DNA of 33,348 bases. It comes from a bacterium (GTDB lineage: Bacteria > Electryoneota > RPQS01). Within the stretch, counting starts at the first letter, position 1; every line of letters begins with the position of its first letter. The notes under the pieces were generated by a model. That model did not search any database, was not told the origin of the DNA, and saw only the letters and a program-made list of their open reading frames with translations. The position numbers and the translations under genes are program-made. Location of the stretch: positions 1 through 33,348 of the forward strand of contig DASXUQ010000017.1 in assembly GCA_036504735.1 (NCBI GenBank), read 5' to 3'. Of this stretch, positions 14,577-23,157 are shown piece after piece.

Positions 14577-17297
14577 CTACCCGGTCACCTTCGCCGCCAG
14601 CAAGGTGAAATCATCTTCGAGCAGATCGGAGCCGGTGTACTGAAGAACGCGGCGTTCGAGGTCGTCCAGAATGGCATCGGGCGGATGCGTGGCGTGTTCC
14701 CGCAGCAGAGTGCGGATGCGGTCTTCGCCGAACTCCTCGCTGTGTTCACTCATGGCTTCGCTCACGCCATCCGTGTACATCAGCAGGACGTCGCCCTTTG
14801 ACAGGGGAACCGTGGCCTGATGGTAAGCAAACCCGAGGAATGTGCCCAGCAGCAGGCCTCCGACATCGAGGGCCTCGGTGACGCCGTCCCGCCGCAAGAG
14901 GAGCGGCGGATTGTGGCCGGCATTCACATAGGTAAATTCCATCCGGACCGGGTCGAACATGCCGACGAAGAAGGTGATGAACTGCTCAGGCGGGGTGTTG
15001 CGGTGAATCAGCTCATTGATCCGCGAGACGATGTCCGTCAGCGGAATGCCCATGCCCACGGCGGTGCGCAGCGATGCCTGCAAGTTGGCCATGAGCAGAG
15101 CGGCGCCCGCGCCCTTGCCGGAGACGTCGCCGACGGCGAGCACCGTTTCGCCCGTAGGCAGCGGAATGATGTCATAGTAATCGCCGGCCACTTCGAGGCA
15201 GAAGCGGCAACGGGCGGCAACGTCCAGACCGGGACAGTAGGGAATCTGCCGCGGCAGAAAACCGTGCTGCACGCGCCGCGCCATTGCGAGCTGTTCTTCG
15301 AGCCGTTTCTTGCCCACGTTCTCCTCGAGCAGGCGAATGTTCTCACTGGCAAGCGCCACTTGCGGAGCCAGAGAATCGAGCAGCCGCAGCTCTTCGGCGG
15401 CGTAGTCATCGCGCTCGGTTTTCATGCCGAGGCCCAAAAAGCCGATCAGGCGGGTATGGGCCAGCAGCGGCAGCACCACGGCAATGCGCCGCTGGGCCAG
15501 CCAGTCCGATTCCTCATCGGTGAGCTTCACCCGGGACGTGGCCACGGCCTCGTCCACCATGATCGGCTTACGCTCGCGCTCGAGGCGGTCGGCAAGATCG
15601 CAACCGGCATGGAAGGGGGTATGCTCGAAATCCCGGCAGAGAAACGCGCCGTTTTCCTGTGCCCGGACCAGCGGATAGACGCCTTCTACCATCAGGCCGT
15701 CCTGCAGATGGACCTCCAACTCTCTCCAAAAGGTGCGGGCATCGGTCATCATGTAGGTATGCTGCAGGAAGTCATGGAACAGATCCCGCAATCGCCGCCG
15801 TTCCGGATAGAAGCGGTCGACGATGAATTCCCGTGCTCGCCGTCCTCCCAGCACGAGGCCGAGCGAGACCAGGGTGAGCACCACGCCGCTCCAGACACTG
15901 CCCAACGCCGACGCCTGCCGGGCAAAGGCGCTGCCGGCATAGCCTGCCACGGCGAGCACAACCAGCATGCCCGTCATGGCTATCACATAGCGCGTGCCGC
16001 GCCGCAAGCGGGCTTCCACTTCCAGCAGGCGGTAGCGTCCCAAGGCATAGACATACGACACGGGTGACAGCAGCAGCCCCAGAAAGGAGATATTGACCAC
16101 GACCATTCCGCGCTTCTGGTCGGCAATCAGCCACTCGTGGAAGACCTGCGCCACCAGCATCAGCAGAAACAGCAGCGCCAGCCCCGTGCCGGTTCCCCAG
16201 AGGACAAGGCGGGTCTGGCGTTTTTCGATGCGTTCGGTGGCTTTCCAATGGCGGATGCCGAGGATGATCATCCCGCCGGCGATCTGCGCGGCCAGCATCA
16301 GCAGGGCGATCAGGTTAAGGGGCAGCGCCACTTTCAGAACCACCACCGCGCCGATCGCCGCCAGCAGCAGGGCGGAGGGGACATAGCAAAGGGAATAGGC
16401 GAGGACGGGATGTGCGCGAAGCAGGTGGACGGGCCGCGGGAACTGCAGGGTGAGATTCAGCCAGAACGCGCCGAAGAGGATCGAGAACTGATGCAGGATC
16501 TGCTGCAGGATCGGTTGATAAGGGATCTGGAAAGTCGCCCAGCGGCCGGAGAGCGTCTCGATGCTGCTGATCATGAAGGCCGTCATGGCAAACGAGAACA
16601 GGGCGAGCGCGCGCACTCCCGCCGAATCGGGCCGGGCAAAGAAGGCCCAGAGGGCTACGGACATGAAGAGCAGCGCAATCAGAAAACGCAGGCTCTGCAG
16701 CACGGTCAGCAGCAGAAATTCCGCTGTGGTGGGCAGGCGGAGCATGATTTCGGTGTGCAGCCGTTCCCCATTATGGAGATATTCGAGGGGAATCATCAGT
16801 CCGGGCGGTTGCGGAGAGTCCATGAAGCGGTACCACCGTTCCATGGTCGCGGCGCTGTCCGCCAGTGTGACTAAGGTGTCTCCTTCGGCGGGCACGGATC
16901 CGATGCACTCCGCCGGGTCGGCGTGCTGGAATACGACGATGCCGCCGGATAGAAGCTGTGCGGAACTTTGGCACGTCGCGGCCTGGCGCCAGACGGCGAC
17001 CTTTTCGGCGGCCTGGGTGATGAACAGGAACAGGTAAGCCACCAGTCCCAGTCCAACGACCGCCGTAAACCTTTTGACGAACTGTTTGTGTGCCAAAGGA
17101 GAATCCGATCTACAGAAGGGTAGCCTCAATTTACAAGACGGCGCGGCGAAAAGCAAACGCAGGCACTCACGATTGGGAGTGCCAAGGGCCGCCGAATGTT
17201 GCGCTATGAAATTGATAAAGTAAGGTATAGGTTGCGGACCCTCTACAACCATTCCTGAGCGCGTGCCGGAAGCTTTTCCACGCGGCACTCCGCCCAT
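14577..17297 (-). CDS. Membrane-bound sensor with GAF and SpoIIE-type PP2C phosphatase domains
   Basis: Up to 906 residues. The start is unresolved: M1 (17297) and M16 (17252) lack clear ribosome sites, and the first ~70 residues look non-coding (a 7-bp hairpin lies at 17162-17183), so initiation nearer TM1, for example at a TTG, is possible. TM1 spans residues about 77-95. A short periplasmic, PDZ-like segment (about 100-190) precedes several further TMs (about 192-475). A GAF-like domain occupies about 515-660. The SpoIIE PP2C domain (about 690-906) shows VAGDYYD (703-709), VGDVSGKGAGAALLMA, NAGHNPP, MYTDGVSEA (Asp843) and EDDFTLL, which contain the metal-binding aspartates. It probably dephosphorylates an anti-sigma-factor antagonist or similar partner in a partner-switching pathway; no such partner is adjacent. 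Confidence 0.85.
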   Translation of the reverse strand: MGGVPRGKASGTRSGMVVEGPQPIPYFINFIAQHSAALGTPNRECLRLLFAAPSCKLRLPFCRSDSPLAHKQFVKRFTAVVGLGLVAYLFLFITQAAEKVAVWRQAATCQSSAQLLSGGIVVFQHADPAECIGSVPAEGDTLVTLADSAATMERWYRFMDSPQPPGLMIPLEYLHNGERLHTEIMLRLPTTAEFLLLTVLQSLRFLIALLFMSVALWAFFARPDSAGVRALALFSFAMTAFMISSIETLSGRWATFQIPYQPILQQILHQFSILFGAFWLNLTLQFPRPVHLLRAHPVLAYSLCYVPSALLLAAIGAVVVLKVALPLNLIALLMLAAQIAGGMIILGIRHWKATERIEKRQTRLVLWGTGTGLALLFLLMLVAQVFHEWLIADQKRGMVVVNISFLGLLLSPVSYVYALGRYRLLEVEARLRRGTRYVIAMTGMLVVLAVAGYAGSAFARQASALGSVWSGVVLTLVSLGLVLGGRRAREFIVDRFYPERRRLRDLFHDFLQHTYMMTDARTFWRELEVHLQDGLMVEGVYPLVRAQENGAFLCRDFEHTPFHAGCDLADRLERERKPIMVDEAVATSRVKLTDEESDWLAQRRIAVVLPLLAHTRLIGFLGLGMKTERDDYAAEELRLLDSLAPQVALASENIRLLEENVGKKRLEEQLAMARRVQHGFLPRQIPYCPGLDVAARCRFCLEVAGDYYDIIPLPTGETVLAVGDVSGKGAGAALLMANLQASLRTAVGMGIPLTDIVSRINELIHRNTPPEQFITFFVGMFDPVRMEFTYVNAGHNPPLLLRRDGVTEALDVGGLLLGTFLGFAYHQATVPLSKGDVLLMYTDGVSEAMSEHSEEFGEDRIRTLLREHATHPPDAILDDLERRVLQYTGSDLLEDDFTLLAAKVTG

Positions 17298-17899
17298 GTG
17301 GGCATGGCACAGGCACCCTTAGGCGAGAAGGGACAGATAAGGAAGCGGCAGGAACGCCGGAAGTGTCGGATTCAAGGGGATATAGCCCGGAATCTTCGCC
17401 TAAGGTTTCCTCTCTTTTAGAGCGTACTCAACGTAGGGGTTTTAGGAGACGTAGAAGGGAGCACTTATGTTCAGTAAGAAAGATTTGTTAGGCATAGTTG
17501 GCTCAACTTAGCTGACATATTAAGAGATACTTAGAATAAACAAGATCAATATCCGTGGATAATGGGACGGATCAGAAGTTGACAGGTTAGACATTGTTTG
17601 ATATACTTTTCTCAAAGATGAGGCGACCGGAAACGTTAAGATGACTTAATTTTTTGCTTGACAATGAGATGGGTTCGCATTATTTTAATAGTTGACATCT
17701 TTTGGCACGGTGGCGGGGGTGTTTTGTGAGAGGCGTGCGGTTGGCCTTGCGTACCCCGCAGAGGGGAGAAGCCGGACCGGAGCTTGACACAAGCGGTCTC
17801 GCCGGCAATTGACTTCAAAACAAGGAATGTAATGGACGGGCACTATTGCTGAATGACTGCTTATAGTCGTTGCTAAACCCTTCAAGATTGGAGGACGTT
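17298..17899. other. 602-bp AT-rich divergent promoter and leader region
   Basis: No gene is seen. The first 340 bp are AT-rich with no recognised motif. A strong promoter lies at 17658-17686. Its predicted transcript has a leader of about 205 nt before ATG 17900, containing GCGGGGGT (about 17713-17720), which can pair with ACCCCGC (about 17753-17759), and a further TTGACA (17784-17789) without a -10. The leader matches no riboswitch class I know. Confidence 0.55.
17658..17686 (+). promoter_or_regulatory. Sigma-70-like promoter of the envelope operon
   Basis: TTGACA (17658-17663), an exact 17-nt spacer, then TATTTT (17681-17686) in an AT-rich stretch. The expected start of transcription is about 17693. 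It is the only strong promoter seen before the six-gene run that ends at 29680. Confidence 0.7.
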
Positions 17900-19900
17900 A
17901 TGCTCTCGAGACGTTTCGTGCGTCTAACCGCGGTGTGGGCGCTTGCGTGCGCTGTTGTTCTCATGGCAGGCATGGTGTATGCGCGGGCTCCGCAGAATGC
18001 GGGAGTACAGGACTTGGTGCGTTCGATTCCAAGGCACGGGCATGGAAGCACCTTGGATGAAACGTACGGCCAACTGCGGTATATCAAGACCACCGATTTC
18101 GGCGCGACTTGGTCGAGCCTGCAAACCGCGGGCGATTTTGGAAGCATCACGCTCCGGGTAACCAACCAATATCCGGATTTCCAGACGGTTGTTACGAACG
18201 ACAACAATATCTGCTACGTGCTGATGGATTCCACCACGCATGCCGTGTACTCGGTTACAGGGCCGAACTTTACGCCTGTCGTGGTCATGCAGGAAGGCAA
18301 TAACGACCTTCACAGCGTGGGTGGGACCAATCCGTCCGGCTGGACCAGCGTCGGCAAGACTCCCAACGGCGACCTGTTCGCCATCATCTGGGGGCGCAAC
18401 GCTTCGGGCGCCAACACCTTCTGGGGCGCCAAGTCCACCAATAACGGCGCCTCGTGGGGTACACCCTTCATCGTCGCCAGCACGCCGCAGATCGACTCTA
18501 CGGCCCAATATCCGCATCTTTCGCAGGTGAACAGCGCCACCAACGTGTTCATGATCTTCCAGCAGATCGGCACGAGCGGATATCCCCAATATCTTGGGCG
18601 GATTCCGGTCGCGGGCGGCGCGGCCACCATCACGCAGATTGGCATCTCCGGCGAACCGACCCGTAACTACTATGTCGGCGCCAGCGAGCCCATCGCCTAT
18701 GACGACGTCAACAACTGGCTGATTTGCACGTTCTGGAATCAGGCCGCCTCGGGCGATATCGTCTACTACTCGAGCAACCAGGGACAGAGTTGGTCCTCTT
18801 CCAACATCGCGTCCGCGGTTCGCTATCCCTCCGTCGCCGTAAACACGGCATCCCAAACTCCCTATGTTGTCAGCAATACCGGTCCGCCGGCCCCCGGTGC
18901 GGTCCACCATGCGTGGTTCAGCTTTGACCAGCTCGGCTATGGGGGTGGAAGCTGGGTTGTGCCTCCCCAAAACCTGGCCGACGCTCCCGGTCCGTATGAC
19001 GGCTCGCGTCCGATCCTTTACATCAACGAGATGTACTGGTGGGATGCCAACCGCGGTGTGGCTTCGAACAACATCTGGGGCGCTGTAACGCCGGAAGGTT
19101 TGATCACCGAGCGCTCCACCGACGGTGGCACGACGTGGATCGACCAGACGCAGCAGTGGGATTCCCGTGTCGACAGTATTGCTTCGACCACCGCAACCAT
19201 GAACCAGCTTGCGGGCGGCACCAACGGCGTGGCCTACATCACCACCAGTTTCCGCTATGCTCCGGTGGACACGATGCCGCCGGATATCCAGAACCCCGTG
19301 CTGCTGACTCCGGTCAGTTCCCACGGTCCGTTCGTGGTCAGCGCCGTGATTACGGATCCTTCGGGCATTGGGGCCTCAACGATGAACTACCACTGGGTGC
19401 CGGCGGATGCCGACACCGACCGGGTGCTGCCACAGGACAGTATTGTCGGCGACACCTATTACTACCATATCCCCGATTCGGCCAGCAACGGACACCGCTG
19501 GGCCAATGGCGATACCATCTGGTTCTACGTGGACGCGACGGACAACAACAACAACTACGGCGCGCATTGGATGCAGGCCATTGTTGTCGGTTCGGCGTTC
19601 CTTGGTGTGAGCGATCACCCGATGAACAGCGTCAACAGCTTTGCGCTGCTCGATAACTATCCCAACCCCTTCAACCCCTCGACCCAGATCAGCTTCGACC
19701 TTCCCGCCATGTATCACGTGACGCTGAAGGTGTTCAACAGTTTGGGCCAGCAGGTGGCGACGGTGGTCAACGGCCAACTTTATGAACAAGGCCGGCATAC
19801 GCTCACCTTCGACGGATCCCAGTTAGCCAGCGGCATCTACTTCTACACTCTGTCCGCCGGGCCCTACTTCGCTTCGCACAAGATGGTGCTGCTGAAGTAG
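17900..19900 (+). CDS. Secreted Asp-box (BNR/sialidase-like) propeller protein with T9SS type A sorting domain
   Basis: A 666-residue exported protein. ATG 17900 is preferred over an open frame from 17870 because GGAGG (17890-17894) sits 5 nt upstream. A signal peptide spans 1-29 (cleavage near VYARA). Residues about 50-470 carry four Asp-box motifs (TTDFGATW 64-71; STNNGASW near 180; SSNQGQSW near 292; STDGGTTW near 406), which indicates a sialidase-like beta-propeller. The catalytic arginine triad and Tyr/Glu of true sialidases are not evident, so it may only bind. Residues about 475-570 look Ig-like. Residues 574-666 are a classic C-terminal sorting domain (DNYPNPFNPST, LKVFNSLGQQVATV, LASGIYFYTL, KMVLLK) for type IX secretion and surface attachment. 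Confidence 0.85.
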   Translation: MLSRRFVRLTAVWALACAVVLMAGMVYARAPQNAGVQDLVRSIPRHGHGSTLDETYGQLRYIKTTDFGATWSSLQTAGDFGSITLRVTNQYPDFQTVVTNDNNICYVLMDSTTHAVYSVTGPNFTPVVVMQEGNNDLHSVGGTNPSGWTSVGKTPNGDLFAIIWGRNASGANTFWGAKSTNNGASWGTPFIVASTPQIDSTAQYPHLSQVNSATNVFMIFQQIGTSGYPQYLGRIPVAGGAATITQIGISGEPTRNYYVGASEPIAYDDVNNWLICTFWNQAASGDIVYYSSNQGQSWSSSNIASAVRYPSVAVNTASQTPYVVSNTGPPAPGAVHHAWFSFDQLGYGGGSWVVPPQNLADAPGPYDGSRPILYINEMYWWDANRGVASNNIWGAVTPEGLITERSTDGGTTWIDQTQQWDSRVDSIASTTATMNQLAGGTNGVAYITTSFRYAPVDTMPPDIQNPVLLTPVSSHGPFVVSAVITDPSGIGASTMNYHWVPADADTDRVLPQDSIVGDTYYYHIPDSASNGHRWANGDTIWFYVDATDNNNNYGAHWMQAIVVGSAFLGVSDHPMNSVNSFALLDNYPNPFNPSTQISFDLPAMYHVTLKVFNSLGQQVATVVNGQLYEQGRHTLTFDGSQLASGIYFYTLSAGPYFASHKMVLLK

Positions 19901-19919
19901 TCGCGGATCGATTGCTTTT

Positions 19920-19951
19920 GCCCCGGAGGCGGCGCAGGCCGTCTCCGGGGC
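19920..19951 (+). other. Intercistronic hairpin
   Basis: GCCCCGGAGGCGG pairs with CCGTCTCCGGGGC, a 13-bp stem with one G-U pair and a 6-nt loop, 20 nt after the propeller gene stop and about 90 nt before the receptor gene. No T-run follows. It probably marks an RNA processing or 3'-stabilising element rather than a full terminator, and would allow the first gene to be expressed more highly than the rest. Confidence 0.55.
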
Positions 19952-20037
19952 GAAGCCCTGCCTGCCCTGTGATAATCTCCACGAACTTGTACGATAAGGT
20001 GTGACAAACGGCCCTTGTGAGGGTCCGGAGGTAAACC

Positions 20038-23000
20038 GTGAAACGGATTTTATGGCCACTGCTCGTGGCGATGTCCGTTTGTTGGTCCGCATCGGTGCTG
20101 CTGGCAGCGACCACCGGCAAGATCGCCGGCAAAGTGACGGATGCGGCCACGAATGAAGCGATTCCCAGCGTCAATATCGTGATCGTGAATACCACGACCG
20201 GAGCATCTACCAACGAGAACGGTGAATACTATGTTTTGAACGTTCCCGTGGGCACTTACGAACTCCGGGTGACCGCGCTGGGGTACGAAACGCAGAACAT
20301 CACGGGCGTTCAGGTCCTGGCGGACCAGACGCGTACGGTGAACATCGCCCTCAAGCAGTCGGTGATCCAGGGAGAAGAAGTCACCGTGGAAGCCCAGCGG
20401 GATGTCATCCAGCGCGACGTGGCGACGACCGTGAGATCTGTGACTTCCAACGAAATCACGCAATTGCCCGTGACGACCTACCGGGAAGCGCTGACGCGCG
20501 AAGCGGGTGTGGTCGGCCAGGGCAACAATATCCATATTCGCGGCGGACGTCCCGACGAAGTGCTCTATCTGGTGGACGGCATGCAGGTGCGCGACCCGCA
20601 GTTCAATGTGCGCAGCCTCGACGTCTCCGATCAGTCTATCGGCGAAATGCAGGTGTTGACGGCAGGTTTCAACGCGGAATACGGCGAAGCCCAGTCGGCG
20701 GTGGTCAATTTGATCATCAAGGAAGGTGATCCGGTGTATCACGGCCATGCACAGCAGGTCAATGATTTCCCGGGGCTGTCCGGCTCGCACACCCTGCCGC
20801 AGACCTATGATCCGCAGACGCGCGCGCTGGTGGTGGACCCGACCAATCCTCCCGGGCATAAGATTTCCAATTACCAGGGCTATACGTATTCGGAAGCGTC
20901 GCTCTCCGGGCCGGAACCGATTACGCAGAAACTGCTGCCGCGGCTGGGGATGCGCATTCCGGGCTCCATGTCCTTCTTTGCCTCGGGCGCGGCGTGGGGG
21001 CAGAACACCAACGATAACGGGGTGATGATCAACACCGATTCGTGGTACCGGCATCCGCTGTGGAACCTGGGAAGCTTCGATGTCCGGCGCAATCAGTCCT
21101 ACACCAATTCGGCCATCAAGCTGACGTATGCGCCTCAGCCGAAGTTCAAGTTCAACCTGCTCTGGAACCAGGATCAGAGCTGGGTCAACCCGTACTCGTA
21201 CCGCCTCTCGCGGCGTTTTCCGCAGGACTACACTCCGGAGCAGATCTCCGCGGGCATGCATCAGTTGGCGGCCATTCAGGGGCTGCGATCCGACGCCGGC
21301 TCGTTCGCGCAGAATTTCGGCAAGGATGATGACGGCGACGGACGGGTCGACGAAGAAGCGCTGAACTGGGTGGATGACGACGGCGACGGTCTGATCGACG
21401 AAGACTTGCAGCCGTATTCCTTCAATGCCAACGATGCGGTGCGCACCGATCGCGGCCAAAACCAGCAATTTGCGCTGACCTTCAACCATGCGGTCAATCA
21501 GAAGACCTATTACACGCTGCACTTGAGCGCGTACGATACCCAGCGCTCCCGGCAGGGGCAGAACAAGGCGCCCAGCGGATACGGATTGGCTTCCGAGCCC
21601 TTCACCGATCTGCCGGATGCCACGGGCCGCAAGAACGGGCGCTACGACATCGGCGAGCCGTTTGTGGATCAGAACGGCAACCACATGTGGGATTACAACA
21701 ATCCGACCAATGCCTATCCGAGCGTGGACGGCTTCCACATCGGCGGCACGGGGCTGGTGGGCACCACCGGACAGCTCGTGCCCGACTGGGCGCACTTCTC
21801 CTCGCGCGTCTACTCTTTCAAGGGGGACGTGAGCAGCCAGGTGACGCTCCGCCATCTCGTGAAGGCCGGTCTCGAGTACAACTACTACAACACGGCTACG
21901 CAGGATCTGCCCTATCCGTCGGTGTCTACCAACGGCGGCGGCATCTATACGGACATCTACCGCTACTATCCGTCGGCGGCCGCGGCCTACGTGCAGGACA
22001 AGGCGGAGTTCCGGGACATCATCGTGAACGCCGGACTGCGCATGGACTACTGGGTGATTCCCGGCGACTTCCTCCAGCATCCGTTCGCCCAGCAGGGTGC
22101 GCAGAGCTATATCGATTACATTCCCCCGAAGAAGAGTGGCGAGACCTACCTGTCGCCGCGCCTTGGCATTGCGTACAGTGTGACGGAGAAGGACGTCTTC
22201 CACTTCAACTACGGCTACTTCTACCAGCGTCCCGCGCAGGACTTCTTCTTCACCGGAGTCAACCAGCTTCAGACCGGCGGCACGCCGATCCTCGGCAATC
22301 CCAGTTTGAAGCCGCAGCAGACCATCGCCTACGAGTTGGGCGTGCGGCACCAGTTCGGCGCGGACTTCCTGCTGGATGTCTCGACGTATTACAAAGACAT
22401 CAATAACTGGATCAACACGGCGTCGGAAAACGAGCTGTTCTACGCGCTGTACCGCCGGATCATCGTCGGCTCGAACGCCGCCATCTATTACAACGCGGAC
22501 TATGCGTCGACGCGCGGCATCGAGTTCAACGTCTCCAAGCAGTATGGATCGCATCTGGCGGGACGGTTCACCTACACGCTGGCGTTCGCCAATGGCCGCA
22601 ACTCGTATGACATCGGCTCGCAGGTGACGCGGTCCAACTATTCGCCGCCGCCGCGGGAAACGCCGCTGGCCTGGGATCGCCGCCACCAGCTCGTGTTCAA
22701 CCTTTCCTATGACACTCCGCTGGCGGGCCAGCCGTTTACGACGAAATGGCTGCAGTCGGGCTGGAACGTCAACCTGATATCGCAGGCGCTGTCGGGCCTG
22801 CCGTTCACGCCGACCTATTCCAACGGCTCGGATATCATCGGACAGGAATTTTCGCAGAGAAGCCCGTGGAATTTCCAGACCGACGTCAACGTGACGCGGG
22901 CGTTCAAGCTGGGCGGCCTCGGGTGGAGACTGCTGCTGCAGGTGCGCAACCTGTTTGACAACGTGAATGTGCTGGGCTGGGACATCAACCCGAACACACT

Positions 23001-23142
23001 GGATACATTCTATAATGGCAATCCGGGCTATGTGAACGACCCCGTGTCGCCGAACTTCGGTCAGAATCCCAAGAGCGGGCCGAACCCTGATGCCTACGGC
23101 TTTCGCCGGGAAATCCGGGCCGGCTTAGCCGTAGAGTTTTAA
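20038..23142 (+). CDS. TonB-dependent receptor with N-terminal carboxypeptidase-regulatory-like domain
   Basis: A 1034-residue outer-membrane receptor. The GTG start has GGAGGT (20027-20032) just upstream. A signal peptide spans 1-24. Residues about 26-108 are a carboxypeptidase-D-regulatory-like beta-sandwich (GKIAGKVTDAATNEAIPSV...GEYYVLNVPVGTYELRV). Residues about 113-235 form the plug, with IHIRGGRPDEVLYLVDGMQV. The rest is a 22-strand-type barrel ending AGLAVEF, with terminal Phe. Two calcium-loop-like motifs, DDDGDGRVDE (430-439) and DDDGDGLIDE (446-455), sit in a barrel loop, which is unusual. No obvious TonB box is seen. SusC-like receptors pair with a surface lipoprotein; here the following genes encode a Ca-motif surface protein and lipoproteins rather than SusD. 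Confidence 0.9.
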   Translation: MKRILWPLLVAMSVCWSASVLLAATTGKIAGKVTDAATNEAIPSVNIVIVNTTTGASTNENGEYYVLNVPVGTYELRVTALGYETQNITGVQVLADQTRTVNIALKQSVIQGEEVTVEAQRDVIQRDVATTVRSVTSNEITQLPVTTYREALTREAGVVGQGNNIHIRGGRPDEVLYLVDGMQVRDPQFNVRSLDVSDQSIGEMQVLTAGFNAEYGEAQSAVVNLIIKEGDPVYHGHAQQVNDFPGLSGSHTLPQTYDPQTRALVVDPTNPPGHKISNYQGYTYSEASLSGPEPITQKLLPRLGMRIPGSMSFFASGAAWGQNTNDNGVMINTDSWYRHPLWNLGSFDVRRNQSYTNSAIKLTYAPQPKFKFNLLWNQDQSWVNPYSYRLSRRFPQDYTPEQISAGMHQLAAIQGLRSDAGSFAQNFGKDDDGDGRVDEEALNWVDDDGDGLIDEDLQPYSFNANDAVRTDRGQNQQFALTFNHAVNQKTYYTLHLSAYDTQRSRQGQNKAPSGYGLASEPFTDLPDATGRKNGRYDIGEPFVDQNGNHMWDYNNPTNAYPSVDGFHIGGTGLVGTTGQLVPDWAHFSSRVYSFKGDVSSQVTLRHLVKAGLEYNYYNTATQDLPYPSVSTNGGGIYTDIYRYYPSAAAAYVQDKAEFRDIIVNAGLRMDYWVIPGDFLQHPFAQQGAQSYIDYIPPKKSGETYLSPRLGIAYSVTEKDVFHFNYGYFYQRPAQDFFFTGVNQLQTGGTPILGNPSLKPQQTIAYELGVRHQFGADFLLDVSTYYKDINNWINTASENELFYALYRRIIVGSNAAIYYNADYASTRGIEFNVSKQYGSHLAGRFTYTLAFANGRNSYDIGSQVTRSNYSPPPRETPLAWDRRHQLVFNLSYDTPLAGQPFTTKWLQSGWNVNLISQALSGLPFTPTYSNGSDIIGQEFSQRSPWNFQTDVNVTRAFKLGGLGWRLLLQVRNLFDNVNVLGWDINPNTLDTFYNGNPGYVNDPVSPNFGQNPKSGPNPDAYGFRREIRAGLAVEF

Positions 23143-23157
23143 GGGAAGAAGGCACAT

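Noticed and set aside
14820-16874. Long plus-strand frames (415 and 245 codons) over the phosphatase gene
   Set aside because: Antisense of the GAF-PP2C gene, whose motifs are unambiguous on the minus strand.
20050-22686. 878-codon minus-strand frame over the TonB receptor
   Set aside because: Shadow of the receptor gene: Arg/His/Val-rich composition without domains or a ribosome site. Similar shadows at 17924-19324, 23125-24486, 24655-25680, 26741-27787 and 28439-29722 were rejected for the same reason.
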